Shown: positions 10,614-22,345 of the stretch, piece after piece | How positions within the stretch are numbered: the first letter of the stretch is position 1 | How the letters are laid out: each line of letters opens with the position of its first letter | NCBI GenBank assembly: GCA_949752735.1 | Contig: OX457039.1 | Span: 23,600,830-23,664,829 of the forward strand | Origin: Lumbricus terrestris | Taxonomy: Eukaryota; Annelida; Clitellata; Crassiclitellata; Lumbricidae | Reading direction: 5' to 3' | Length of the DNA: 64,000 nt | The notes under the pieces: model-generated | Seen by the model: only the letters and a program-made list of their open reading frames with translations | What the model was told of the DNA's origin: nothing | The model's database searches: none | Position numbers and translations under genes: made by a program

Positions 10614-13600
10614 GCTCTATTTCCAATGCCCTAGCTTATCTTTTAATTGTGCAACGTACGATTCTAATGACACATGCTTTGCGTTTCAGTAAATATGACT
10701 GTTTATACATGCAATGATTGTCAATGGGCTGTGTCCTGAAGACTTGCTGAAAATATATATCAGAGGAAATTTGGATTTTACTTGCAATCAATATAATGTT
10801 GCTTTAAGCAGAGCTGTAACTGCTACACAGCGGGTCGCAGGTGGCGGATAGCGAAAAGACCATTAGTACGATGGTCAGCTGCGAAATAAGCAGGCTTGCC
10901 TGACGAATAAGCAGTCCCGGACCAAACAGCGGTGGCTCTCATCAGGGCGTGGGTGGGATGTGGTGTGACGGCCGCATCCCTATAAAATACCCAGTTGTGC
11001 CCAAAGACGAGACCATGTCGAGCGAGGGAAGACCGCTATAAGTCTTCGTGTCACCAGGGGCGCTGGGCAGCAGCAGTGCGGGAGAATTGGTCATCGGCGG
11101 AGGAATCTCAACAAGGAGATCAACGGCTTTGACTGACAAAATCAGTTTTCTGTACTGCGGTCAGAAGAGGATTTGGGGCCCACTGACTATTACATCCCCA
11201 ATGTGAACCATGAGAAAACGACAAATGCGAAAGAAAACTATGGGTGGTGGTTTTGATCCCTCCAGGGAACCGACCACCTTTTGTGCTACTGGAGGAGTGG
11301 TGAACACGATCCCGGAGAACTCGACAAGTGATGATACCTCAGACCTAAAACCAGACTCTGGAGGGCAGGGGGTGGATGGTAGTCGGAGGAAGAACCGGGG
11401 TCGGACGAACCTACGGCGGGAATTCCGCATGGCTACGTGGAATGTACAGACACTGTTTCAGCCTGGGAAACTGGCGAATGTCATCGATGAAATGAACAGA
11501 GGAAAGGTGTCTGTACTGGGTGTTGCGGAGGCCAGATGGACGGGCAGTGGTTTTTTTGTGGGATCCACTGGAGAGCTGGTGCTGTACTCGGGTGGAGAAA
11601 GTCATCAGAGGGGAGTGGCTATCATACTCTCTAAAAGCACCAAGAATGGACTCATGGCCTACAAACCTGTATCAGAAAGGATTATATATGCAAGATTAAG
11701 GGCATCACCTTTCAATGTCTCAGTTTTTCAGGTCTATGCGCCGACATCGGAGGCTGAGGAGTCGATAAGGGAGAGCTTCTACTTGCAGCTGGAACAAGAA
11801 ATAAGGAAGGCGCCTGGACAGGATATATTATTGGTAACTTTAACGCCAAGGTTGGTAGAGGTTGGATAAATGAGGATGTGGGCGGTTGTTTCGGACTGGG
11901 TGACACAAATGAGGCCGGTGAGGCGCTGATCGACTTCTGCTTGGACAACAATTTGGTTATCACAAACACGCTATTCAAACACCATAAGCGGAGAATATAC
12001 ACGTGGTGTTCACCGGACGGGCTCACTAAAAACCAGATTGACTACATCATGGTGTCGAGAAGATTCCGGAAGTGTGTCCTGAATTCGAGAGCGTACCCTG
12101 GGGCTGACTGTGGCTCAGACCATAATTTAGTGGGAATCAACCTGCGACTGCGGATCCGTAGAGACAACGACACCAAAGAACCCAAGACTTTCTATAACCT
12201 CGACAAACTCCAAGACCAGGGTATCAAGGAAGAATATCTGATCGAGATAAACAACAGGTTTGAGACACTGCTGGCGTGTGAAGAGGAGAAGACACCAGAT
12301 GAGATGTGGGAGAGCATCAAAGGAGCGACGACAGAGGTGGCTGAGGGATGGTTGGGAAGGAATAAAAGGAAAAGGAGCAAGCCATGGATATCCCGCGAAA
12401 CGCTGGGACTTATTGAGACGAGGAGATCACTAAAAACAGCAAAGAACAGGACAGAGGAGGACCGAAGAGCATATGCTGAGGCGAAAGGAATAGTGCAGAA
12501 ACAGCTGAGGGAGGACAAAAAGAAATGGCTTCAAGAACAATGCGCTGATATTGAGGAAAATATGAGAACAGGAAACACCAAGAGAGCTTTCGACACGATA
12601 AAGAAGCTGCGCAGACAGAACCGTGTAACAAGGCAACGGAATATAAAAGATGAAGAAGGCAGATTGCTGACGGATATGGAAAGCATCAAAAAGAGATGGA
12701 GCCAGTACACCGAAGGACTGTATAAGAACGACGAGACCGAGGTGGAGGAGGATGATGACAGCGCAGCAGTAGATGGTGGAAACACGGAGAAGTTTGCACC
12801 TATACTTGCTGATGAGATCAGAGATGCAATCAAAAGGCTACCGAAGGGGAAAGCAACAGGAATTGATAACTTACCAGCGGAATTATGGAAGATAGACAGC
12901 GATGCGGTGGCTGAAGCCTTCTGCAGACTATGTAATCAAATAATTGAGACGGGCGCATGGCCTGTAGAATGGGCTAAGTCCATCTTTGTAACCATCCCAA
13001 AAGTCAAGGGTACTGAAAAATGCGACGAACATCGAACAATTGCTCTCATTAGTCATGCAAGCAAGATATTACTTAGAGTCCTACTTAACAGGATACAGGG
13101 AACGGCGGAGGAGGAACTGGCGGATGTGCAGATGGGTTTTCGTCGAGGGGTGGGCACTAGAGATCAAATTTTCAACTTGCGAATCATTATGGAGAAAGCG
13201 CGGGAAGCTTCGGTCCCCCTGTACATGGCCTTCATTGACTACAAGAAAGCGTTTGATTCGGTAAGCCATCGTAAGTTATGGTCGTGCTGAAAAGGATGGG
13301 CATGAGTAGTCACACGGTGGATGCAATCAAGAACCTATACAGCAATCAACAAGCTGCGGTTCGTGTGGACAAAGAATTAACGGAATGGTTTAGGATAGGA
13401 AAAGGTGTGAGGCAGGGCTGTCTGGTGTCGCCGCTGTCTTTCAACTGCTACTCAGAGTACGTGATGCGGGAGTCGGCGGACGAGCTGGGATGGATAGGAG
13501 TTACCATGAATGGACGCACAATAAACAACCTGCGTTATGCGGATGACATTGTTCTAATTGCGACGTCAGCAGCAGGACTTCAACAACTGATAGATAGGAT

Positions 13601-14325
13601 AAATGAGGTCTCAAAGGAATACGGTTTGGAAATAAGTATAAAAAAGACAAAAGTTATGGTAGTATCCAAAACGAGAGAAACAATTCAGATCACCTGCAAT
13701 GGGGAACCTCTAGAACAGGTTGAGGCTTTCCGCTACCTGGGAGCATTGATAGATGACACTGGAGACGGAAGCCGAGAAATCAGGGCTAGATTGGGGATGG
13801 CTCGGACGGCGATGGGGTCACTGGACTGCCTGTGGAAAGATCGTTCGGTCGGAAATGCGCTGAAGAGGAGGGTTATGGAGGCGATGGTGTGGTCAGTGGC
13901 GTTGTATGGAAGTGAGGCATGGACTCTGAAGGCGGCGGATAGAAGAAGATTGACGGCATTTGAGATGATGACGTATAGAAGAATGATGCAGGTCGACTGG
14001 AGGGAACACAGAACAAATGCCTCGATTTTGGCGGAGCTGCGGCCGAAACAGAGACTGCTAGAGAGGGTGCAAAAAAGGAAACTGCGATACTTCGGACACC
14101 TGATGAGGGCAGACAACATATCGACACTGCTAATACAAGGACGAATTGAGGGTGCCAGAGCACGGGGAAGACCAAGGAGGCGTTGGATGGACGATGTCTG
14201 TGACTGGACCGGATTACCACCTGTGGACTGTGTCAGACGGGCGCAGGACAGAGAGGAATGGAGGAAGCTGCTGTCGTTGTCTCTGGTCTCCGACCATCAG
14301 AAATGAGGATGGACAGCATCATCAT
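10614..14325 (+). mobile_element. Near-full-length LINE (endonuclease plus RT)
   Basis: AGATTGA is duplicated at 10607-10613 and 14326-14332, and the element ends in an ATC-repeat tail (CATCATCATC, 14316-14325), both normal for target-primed insertion. The length, about 3.7 kb with a ~600-bp leader, and the single endonuclease-RT protein fit RTE-group LINEs. It sits within hAT copy A and is younger than it. Coding is damaged by two frameshifts, described in the coding entry. Confidence 0.85.
11210..14306 (+). pseudogene. LINE endonuclease-reverse transcriptase with two frameshifts
   Basis: The first frame from ATG 11210 carries an APE-type endonuclease: MATWNVQTLFQPGKL, VAEARWTGSG, FQVYAPTSEAEES. 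The frame breaks near 11830-11840, just before NFNAKVG, and continues from ~11840 with endonuclease C-terminal motifs (NQIDYIMVSRR, GSDHNLVGINL). The RT follows: LPKGKATGIDNLPAELWK, MGFRRGVGTRDQIFNLR, FIDYKKAFDSVSH. A second break at ~13270-13290 precedes the last frame, which has GVRQGCLVSPLSFN, NLRYADDIVLIA (intact Y-A-D-D) and the C-terminal RKLRYFGHLMRAD with RGRPRRRWMDDV. Expected length is about 1,000 residues. Two lesions make it non-functional as written. Confidence 0.85.
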
Positions 14326-14457
14326 CAGATTGAACGCTGCCCTCCATGTCCGACCTTCCCCCCCAACCGACGTGAATCTTGGCTGTCTTCTGATGCCCCC
14401 CCCTATTTTTCACTGGGCGCAAGCTGCGCCCGCCATGTATAGGGATAGAAGCCCCTG

Positions 14458-14679
14458 GATGTAGTCTCTGGGACCAAGACCTTTTATCAGGCGAGCAGCC
14501 GTATGAAGAACTGAGGACAGGGGTTGAAGTGACCAGATAGAACAGAGTTGCAGTAATCGAGGCGAGAGATGACGAGAGCTTGAGTGAGAATACGAAGGCA
14601 AGTTTCATTCAAGCAACATTTCACTTGTCGAATTCGATGAAGGTGGAAAAAGCATGCTCTGGCTACAGAATATATATAT
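14458..14679 (-). pseudogene. CR1/L2-group LINE: RT thumb/C-terminal piece
   Basis: Minus-strand frames give LTQALVISRLDYCNS-type sequence (intact in one frame near 14590-14550) and LIKGLGPRDYI, matching the region after the RT catalytic core in CR1/L2 LINEs. It is bounded by the Gmr1-like element on the right (TSD ATAT, 14676-14679) and hAT copy A on the left. Confidence 0.7.
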
Positions 14680-15149
14680 TGTAGCCATTAGATGTCTACG
14701 GCCCTTCTTCTCTTCCGTACTCTCTCTTACTTGGTGTGTGGGTGTTGGTAGGAGGGGCCTTGCCTATTTAAGGGACTGCTGTCGTGGGTAGGGTCCCTGC
14801 AGTTGTGGTGTGTGGTGAGCGTGGTTGCTGTCTCTCGTTGAGCGGTCTTGCGGTGCTTCTTCCTCGTTGTTATGCGAGTTAACCTGCGGGTTCTTCTTCT
14901 ACGTCGCCATCTTCGCCCTGTTGGTGGTCTGGCCGGTCATCCGTCTTCCTTGGCTCCGTTAGCCGTTGTCTGCCGTGCTGTCGTTCGTACTGAGTTCTCT
15001 GGTCTGTTTGACTTCGTATCTTCTTGACGGTAACGTTTTGTTAATTTTCGCTGTATATATTGCTCTCTTGAATAAATCTATGTTTATTTCATCCAAATTG
15101 GGACCTTATTCTATTAATCATACCCCGTAGACGGCCATTGAACCCAACA
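14680..15149 (+). repeat. LTR A (outer 5' LTR)
   Basis: Starts TGTAGCCATTAG and ends GAACCCAACA. It contains a TATTTAAG TATA-like box (14765-14772) and an AATAAA polyadenylation signal (15071-15076). Diagnostic bases are T at 14737, T at 15009 and T at 15025 (LTR positions 58, 330, 346). Directly downstream, TATGGGGGCC may contain the primer-binding site, which would begin TGG two bases after the LTR. Confidence 0.85.
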
Positions 15150-15437
15150 TATGGGGGCCCTCCGTTCTTTTGACCGGTCTTTTGCGTAATTCCGTTGGAA
15201 AATTTCGGAAATTTTGGTCCGTATGGTTCGCAGGAATTTTGGTGAATTTTGCCGTTATTTTTTCGGAAATTTTGCGAAGTCGCATTTCGTTTTGTGGGGG
15301 CCTGGGCTATTGTTTTGAGTTTGAAGCGGTAATTTTGTGCGTTTCGCACGTGTGACGGTCTTGCAGTGGACTGTCGTTCGCCTTTTTTGTGGAATTTGGG
15401 AAAATTTTGGTCCGTTGGTCTGCGCAGTTAGACTATT

Positions 15438-17000
15438 ATGGCGTCGACCGCGGAAGGTAATCTTCTTGACTGGGACGAGATAGTGGATTTGCCGGTTGAG
15501 GAATTGAGACAATATTGTGCGACGTTGGGTGAGGACGTTAAAGGTTTATCGAAACCTCAATTACAGAAGTTGGCTAGAAAAGCGTTGTCGCCTAAACAGG
15601 GAAGTGAGGAGTGGAAACTTCGGGCACAAGCGAAGCGAGAGGCCGTCGAAATGGAGCGCCTGAAATTTAAAGAGGACAGAGACTTTGAGTGGCAAGTCGA
15701 GAAAGAGAAAATGAGAATGGCAGCTGAAATCGAGAAAGAGAAAATGAGAATGGCAGCTGAGGCGGAGGAGAAGAAAATGGCAGCCGAGGAGAAGAAAATG
15801 GCAGCTGAGACAGAGAAAATGAGAATGGCAGCTGAGGCCGAGGAGAAGAAAATGAAGATGGAAGCTGAGGCTGAGGAGACGAAAAGGAGATTTGACATGG
15901 AGGAGAAAAGGATGAATTTGGATGTCGAAAGACAGAAATTGGATATGGAAATGAGGAAAATGGAATTAGGAGGTGTGACAGAACGCCCTGTGCAGAACAA
16001 GGAGGATTTTCGTTTTGGGGCGGCGATGAAATTTGTTCCTAAATTTGATCCCTCAGATATTGAACATTATTTTGCGGCATTCGAACAGGCGATGGCATTG
16101 CATAAAATTCCGATGGAAAAATGGTCATCCCTTTTACAGCCACAACTGTCGGGAAAGGCGGCAAAAGTATTTGCGTCTTTGTCTATGGATGATTGTGTGG
16201 ATTATGCTATTGTTAAAACTGCGCTCCTCACTGCTTATGAACGGATACCTGAGTTCTATCGGAAGAAATTTAGGGAGATGAGAAAAGAACCACGGGAGAC
16301 TTTTGGAAATTATGCCTATCGTCTGCAGATCCCTTTTCAGCGTTGGATAGAGGGTACAAATTCGTGGGATGATTTGGCTAAATTTAAAGAGGTTGTACAG
16401 ATGGAGCAATTTGTACAAGCGTTACCGCTAGAGGTCCACAGGTGACTTTTGGACAAAAGTCCTGAGAGTGTAGCGAGTGCTGCACGAATGGCAGATGAAT
16501 ACGCTGTTTTGTATAAACAGGGGCCGAGTAATTATGCTGGGGGATTCCAAAGGAATTTTTCTGAGCGTACAAACCGATTCTCATCTGAAGATAGTGAGAA
16601 GAAAGATGTGTGGGAGCGTCGGGGCTCTGGGCACAAGGAAGGTGTGCGCCATGATTCAAAATGGAGTAAGCGTTCGCCTCAAAGAGGGACGTATGGGTTT
16701 AAACAGCCTAGTCGTCAATATGATGACCTTGATGGGTTTGGGGAGCAGGTCACGTGCTCGTACTGCAGAATTCCTGGGCACGTGAAGGCCCAATGTTTGA
16801 AATTAAAACGAAAGGAGGGGCCTGAAATTGAAAATTGGAGGGGTCCGAAACCAGTGGGTTTGGTACAAACTATGTCGGCACCTGTTAAGGAACAGAGTTT
16901 TCAGAAGCCTATTGAAAATGTCGATAAAATGTATGCTCCTTTCTGTGTGAATGGGTGTGTCATTAATGATGTGAATGAACGAAAGATGGTATTTTTCTGA
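15438..17000 (+). pseudogene. Gmr1-like gag, copy 1 (one in-frame stop)
   Basis: ATG at 15438 begins MASTAEGNLLDWDEIV. Residues ~65-180 form a charged coiled coil of EKMRMAAEAEEKKM-type repeats. Residues ~195-335 (FVPKFDPSDIEHYFAAFEQA onward, with FRKKFREMRK-like segments) match the SCAN-like capsid fold of Gmr1-type gags. An in-frame TGA at 16443-16445 interrupts the frame, which resumes immediately and carries one CCHC knuckle (CSYCRIPGHVKAQC). Gag ends with TGA at 16998-17000 and the protease continues in the -1 frame, with a T-run (GTATTTTTCTGA, 16989-17000) at the overlap. The internal stop is shared by both copies and so predates the tandem duplication. Confidence 0.8.
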
Positions 17001-19024
17001 GGGACTCAGGTGCACTTCAATCTTTAGTCTCTGCTGAATGGTTGGATGAACATGATTTTGTGCAGTTGAATGAACCTAGACTTCTGCGCGGTATATCTGG
17101 TCAAGTTATGGAGCGCCCGCTTGTTAAATTGAGTGTTGACTGTGCATTTGTGAAAGGCGAAATTCTTTGCTGTATGATGAATTCCCTTCCTATGAACGGT
17201 GTACAAGTGGTAATTGGCAATGATGTAGCGCTTGCTGGTGATATTGTTGATGTTGCTATTACGACCAGGGCTAGAGCTCGACAATATGCAGAGGAACGAA
17301 GTGAGACAGTGAGCGCTGTGTGCAGTGAACCGACGCGTGGAGAGACGCCGAGTCTGGGTCATAGTGCAGAGTCGGTCGATCGGGCATTAATGACAGGTGA
17401 TTTAATGGGTGTGTCAAATGACCCAGCGCTTTTAGAGCCCGGTGATTTAGCAGCATTATTTGCAGCGACTGAAAGTATTGACGACGACTGGACAGAGATC
17501 TGTGTTCCGAGATCTGAATTTATAATGAGGCAAAGAAATTGTCCAGATTTGGTTCCATTGTTTGCGCTGGCGGAAAATAAATCGACAGGCGATGGCAGTG
17601 TACAACCGTATGCGTTGGTTGAAGGTGTGTTGGTGCGTCGGTGGGACGATAAATTAACTCCATTTGGTTTGGGTGTGTCACAAATTGTGGTTCCACGCCA
17701 GTTGAGAAGGAAATTGTTGCACGTTGCACATGATATACCAGCTTCGGGTCATCTGGGAACACAGAAGACATTGGACAGACTGTTAAAACATTTCTGGTGG
17801 CCACTTGTGAATAAGGATGTACGTGAGTACTGTCGTTCATGTGATGTTTGTCAGAGGTTGGGTAAAGGTTCCAGGAATTATAGAGCGCCGATGGTCAGTG
17901 TGCCTGTTATGCAAGAAGTGTTTGAACGTCTCGCAATGGACATCGTTGGTCCCCTAAGTGTTTGTGCCTTAACGGGTAACAGATTTATACTTACAGTGAT
18001 TGATTTGGCGTCGCATTTCCCATTTGCTTTTCCTTTGAAGACTCATACGGCACAAGATGTGGCGAAATGTTTGTGTGATGATGAGGTTGCATCTTCAAGG
18101 ATGTTTAATCATGTGACGATGTGTAGTTGTGATGTTGCATCTTCAAGGATGTTTAATCATGTGATGATGTGTGATGATGATGGTGCATCTTCAAGGATGT
18201 TTAATCATGTGATGATGTGTGGTTATGATGTTGCATCTTCCAGGATGTGTAATCATGTGATGATGTGTGATGATGATGTTGCATCTTCAAGGATGTTGAA
18301 TGATGTGATGGTACGTGATTGTGGTGTTGCCTCGTTAGGGATGTTAGATCAGCTGATGCTACTTGATGGTGTTGTTGCATCTGGGATGTTGTTGCATACC
18401 AAGCTGTTACTTGATGAGGTTGTTCATTCAGGGATACTGGTTGCATACTTGAGGGTGTGTAGTCATGTGGTTACTGGGTTGACAGTGAATAACATTGTGC
18501 TGGGTGCTATTGTTGTTGCATCGGTTGAGTGCATTGTTAACATGGTGTTAGTTTGCGTTGATGTTGCATTATGGTTGTGGTGTGAATCTGTGGTTGTGCA
18601 GATGTTACAAACTCTGGTGAAGGTGTTGTTCTGGCAATTGAGGTGTTACAGTGGTGATGTACAAGTTGTATGGACTGTTGTGTGGTGTCACATGGTGGTG
18701 CGATGCATTGTGTTTGCATTTGGTCGTGTCTTGGTGATGCGTTATGGCAGTGTGTTGCATGGTTGCCATGTTTTGAGTTTCATGAAGTCTCAGACTGGTG
18801 TGCAAGTTTCTTTGCCGTGTATTGTTGCTGTGGAGTCGAGGACTGATGATGGTGCTTGCATCCGAGTGAAATCGTGGAAACGTGGACGGCGACAAGTAGT
18901 GTTCATGCTGCTGATTCTACTGACAGGGGTCGTGCTGTCATTGATGGATGACTCGTTGGGCACTGATCGTGATGTGTCTGGTCGATTGGGCCGTTCTTCA
19001 GGTCGATCGTTGATCGTGGCGTAG
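17001..19024 (+). pseudogene. Protease plus partial integrase fused to repeats, copy 1 (no RT)
   Basis: The frame is open from before 16990, where FLRDSGALQSLVS gives the aspartic protease active site (D-S-G). After a ~200-residue linker comes an integrase zinc-binding module: H and H in HVAHDIPASGHLG, C and C in CRSCDVCQR (~17715-17860). The catalytic core starts with AMDIVGPL (first Asp) and FILTVIDLASHFPFAFP but stops at TAQDVAKCL (~18072), before the second Asp and the Glu. The frame then runs into 18-residue tandem repeats and a Val-rich tail. Only ~700 bases separate protease from integrase, too little for RT-RNase H. Integrase and polymerase functions are therefore absent. Confidence 0.75.
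18070..18335 (+). repeat. 54-bp tandem repeat within the Gmr1-like interior, copy 1
   Basis: About five 54-bp units share TTGCATCTTCAAGGATGTTT and AATCATGTGATGATGTG. Because 54 is a multiple of three, the integrase frame stays open through them (unit DVASSRMFNHVMMC). They lie exactly where the integrase core breaks off, which suggests that repeat expansion or a captured segment replaced the missing pol domains. Confidence 0.8.
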
Positions 19025-20024
19025 TGGTGTCTGGCTACTGTGGCGGCGCCATGTCTTCAAATGGACTGCGAGTCTTCACCTGGAAGAGGTCGTTGCTCAT
19101 GTTGGGCAATGACTTGGACGTTTGGAGTCCTGGAGAGTGACAGAGACGTTCTGTTACTTCCGGCGTCTTCAATCATCGCGTGTCTTGGAGATGTCACATA
19201 CGTTGCGGAGGAACTGTTGAGTTGCAGAGGCGATGCTCTGTGCTTGATGGCTGTTCTTCGCTTCGGGTCCTTGAACTTCCAGGGCAGTCATAACGTTTGT
19301 CAAAGGGATTCTGACCTTGGCGTCCTCGAGCGTGACAGAGACGCTCTCTGTTGCGTTCTTCGTCAGTCATTTGTCATCGTCAGAAAAATGGAAATTCTTG
19401 CAATGAACACTTCAGTGAGTGTCTTGCGCGCGTCTGTCAGACACTTTCCAGAAAAAGTGGTGGAAGCGTCAGTCCGTAGAAACTTCTGTCAGTACATTCG
19501 TCAGGAAAATGGAACTTCTCGCATTGAACACTTCAGTGGGTGTCATGCGAGCGTCTGTCAGTCACTTTCCAGAAAAAGTGTGAAAATCTTCAAAGTCTTG
19601 TTCCAGAACTGTTCAAGAGTTGGGGGTTCTTGTTTGTTGACTCGGTTCTGTGATGAACTGATGGGGTTCACTCTGTTAGCTTTAGTCTTATATGGCTTTG
19701 GCCAAAGATACTTTCAATTTTGGTTCATTTTTGATACACAGCGTGTGTCCAAATTTTTTCTTGCTTTTCAGGTTTATATGATTCGAACTTTGTATTTAGC
19801 TTTGAATTGTATGAACTCTTAGTTGGTGGTTTATGATGATGCAGTAGTTTAGTGTTTTGTGCTGCGTTACTTGTTGCGATGCATTGTGCGATGAATTGCT
19901 TAGTACGTTAACTTGTAATGATATAGTGCTTGGCGATTCTTTCTGTTGCGGACTTGTAGGCGTAGCGTTTGCTGTTCTATTTCGTCGTCCCCTCAGGACT
20001 CCTCAAGCTTTTGGGAGGGGGATA
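18336..20024 (+). other. Gmr1-like interior, non-pol 3' region, copy 1
   Basis: This occupies the place where RT-RNase H would be expected in a Gmr1-type element, yet no YxDD, RNase H or other pol motif is seen in any frame. Near-direct repeats with the core CACTTTCCAGAAAAAGTG occur at ~19441-19458 and ~19562-19579. The frame at 19040-19822 has no recognisable domain. The region ends in a polypurine tract, GGGAGGGGGATA, just before LTR B. Confidence 0.6.
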
Positions 20025-20494
20025 TGTAGCCATTAGATGTCTACGGCCCTTCTTCTCTTCCGTACTCTCTCTTACTTGGTGCGTGGGTGTTGGTAGGAGG
20101 GGCCTTGCCTATTTAAGGGACTGCTGTCGTGGGTAGGGTCCCTGCAGTTGTGGTGTGTGGTGAGCGTGGTTGCTGTCTCTCGTTGAGCGGTCTTGCGGTG
20201 CTTCTTCCTCGTTGTTATGCGAGTTAACCTGCGGGTTCTTCTTCTACGTCGCCATCTTCGCCCTGTTGGTGGTCTGGCCGGTCATCCGTCTTCCTTGGCT
20301 CCGTTAGCCGTTGTCTGCCGTGCTGTCGTTCGTACTGAGTTCTCTGGTCTGTTTGACTTCGTATCTTCTTGACGGTAACGTTTTGTTAATTTTCGCTGTA
20401 TATATTGCTCTCTTGAATAAATCTATGTTTATTTCATCCAAATTGGGACCTTATTCTATTAATCATACCCCGTAGACGGCCATTGAACCCAACA
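20025..20494 (+). repeat. LTR B (middle, chimeric LTR)
   Basis: Same termini as LTR A. It has C at LTR position 58 (20082), as in LTR C, but T at positions 330 and 346 (20354, 20370), as in LTR A. The pattern places a switch between LTR positions 58 and 330, as expected from crossing over between a 3' LTR and a 5' LTR. Confidence 0.85.
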
Positions 20495-20782
20495 TATGGG
20501 GGCCCTCCGTTCTTTTGACCGGTCTTTTGCGTAATTCCGTTGGAAAATTTCGGAAATTTTGGTCCGTATGGTTCGCAGGAATTTTGGTGAATTTTGCCGT
20601 TATTTTTTCGGAAATTTTGCGAAGTCGCATTTCGTTTTGTGGGGGCCTGGGCTATTGTTTTGAGTTTGAAGCGGTAATTTTGTGCGTTTCGCACGTGTGA
20701 CGGTCTTGCAGTGGACTGTCGTTCGCCTTTTTTGTGGAATTTGGGAAAATTTTGGTCCGTTGGTCTGCGCAGTTAGACTATT

Positions 20783-22345
20783 ATGGCGTCGACCGCGGAA
20801 GGTAATCTTCTTGACTGGGACGAGATAGTGGATTTGCCGGTTGAGGAATTGAGACAATATTGTGCGACGTTGGGTGAGGACGTTAAAGGTTTATCGAAAC
20901 CTCAATTACAGAAGTTGGCTAGAAAAGCGTTGTCGCCTAAACAGGGAAGTGAGGAGTGGAAACTTCGGGCACAAGCGAAGCGAGAGGCCGTCGAAATGGA
21001 GCGCCTGAAATTTAAAGAGGACAGAGACTTTGAGTGGCAAGTCGAGAAAGAGAAAATGAGAATGGCAGCTGAAATCGAGAAAGAGAAAATGAGAATGGCA
21101 GCTGAGGCGGAGGAGAAGAAAATGGCAGCCGAGGAGAAGAAAATGGCAGCTGAGACAGAGAAAATGAGAATGGCAGCTGAGGCCGAGGAGAAGAAAATGA
21201 AGATGGAAGCTGAGGCTGAGGAGACGAAAAGGAGATTTGACATGGAGGAGAAAAGGATGAATTTGGATGTCGAAAGACAGAAATTGGATATGGAAATGAG
21301 GAAAATGGAATTAGGAGGTGTGACAGAACGCCCTGTGCAGAACAAGGAGGATTTTCGTTTTGGGGCGGCGATGAAATTTGTTCCTAAATTTGATCCCTCA
21401 GATATTGAACATTATTTTGCGGCATTCGAACAGGCGATGGCATTGCATAAAATTCCGATGGAAAAATGGTCATCCCTTTTACAGCCACAACTGTCGGGAA
21501 AGGCGGCAAAAGTATTTGCGTCTTTGTCTATGGATGATTGTGTGGATTATGCTATTGTTAAAACTGCGCTCCTCACTGCTTATGAACGGATACCTGAGTT
21601 CTATCGGAAGAAATTTAGGGAGATGAGAAAAGAACCACGGGAGACTTTTGGAAATTATGCCTATCGTCTGCAGATCCCTTTTCAGCGTTGGATAGAGGGT
21701 ACAAATTCGTGGGATGATTTGGCTAAATTTAAAGAGGTTGTACAGATGGAGCAATTTGTACAAGCGTTACCGCTAGAGGTCCACAGGTGACTTTTGGACA
21801 AAAGTCCTGAGAGTGTAGCGAGTGCTGCACGAATGGCAGATGAATACGCTGTTTTGTATAAACAGGGGCCGAGTAATTATGCTGGGGGATTCCAAAGGAA
21901 TTTTTCTGAGCGTACAAACCGATTCTCATCTGAAGATAGTGAGAAGAAAGATGTGTGGGAGCGTCGGGGCTCTGGGCACAAGGAAGGTGTGCGCCATGAT
22001 TCAAAATGGAGTAAGCGTTCGCCTCAAAGAGGGACGTATGGGTTTAAACAGCCTAGTCGTCAATATGATGACCTTGATGGGTTTGGGGAGCAGGTCACGT
22101 GCTCGTACTGCAGAATTCCTGGGCACGTGAAGGCCCAATGTTTGAAATTAAAACGAAAGGAGGGGCCTGAAATTGAAAATTGGAGGGGTCCGAAACCAGT
22201 GGGTTTGGTACAAACTATGTCGGCACCTGTTAAGGAACAGAGTTTTCAGAAGCCTATTGAAAATGTCGATAAAATGTATGCTCCTTTCTGTGTGAATGGG
22301 TGTGTCATTAATGATGTGAATGAACGAAAGATGGTATTTTTCTGA
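20783..22345 (+). pseudogene. Gmr1-like gag, copy 2
   Basis: Predicted protein identical to copy 1 at 15438-17000: coiled coil, SCAN-like domain, the same in-frame TGA (at 21788-21790) and one CCHC knuckle, then the -1 step into protease. Identity including the defect shows it arose by duplication of the inserted copy, not by a second insertion. Confidence 0.8.

Larger units (their letters stand above)
9757..14457. mobile_element. hAT element (copy A) carrying a LINE
   Basis: The left end CAGGGGCTTCTATCCC is repeated inverted at the right end (GGGATAGAAGCCCCTG, 14442-14457). GATGTAGT flanks both sides (9749-9756, 14458-14465), an 8-bp hAT-type TSD. Apart from the LINE at 10614-14325 the element is about 1 kb of non-coding sequence closely matching copy B at 40290-41272. 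Its middle contains one diverged unit of the 9-bp-TSD family (CGCATTGCAATTTCAACATT, ~10007-10026), so an ancestor seems to have absorbed such an element. Confidence 0.85.

Noticed and set aside
19040..19822. 260-codon frame in the Gmr1-like interior (and its copy at 24385)
   Set aside because: No RT, RNase H or other motif; it contains internal direct repeats and unbiased composition, so it is listed only as non-pol interior.
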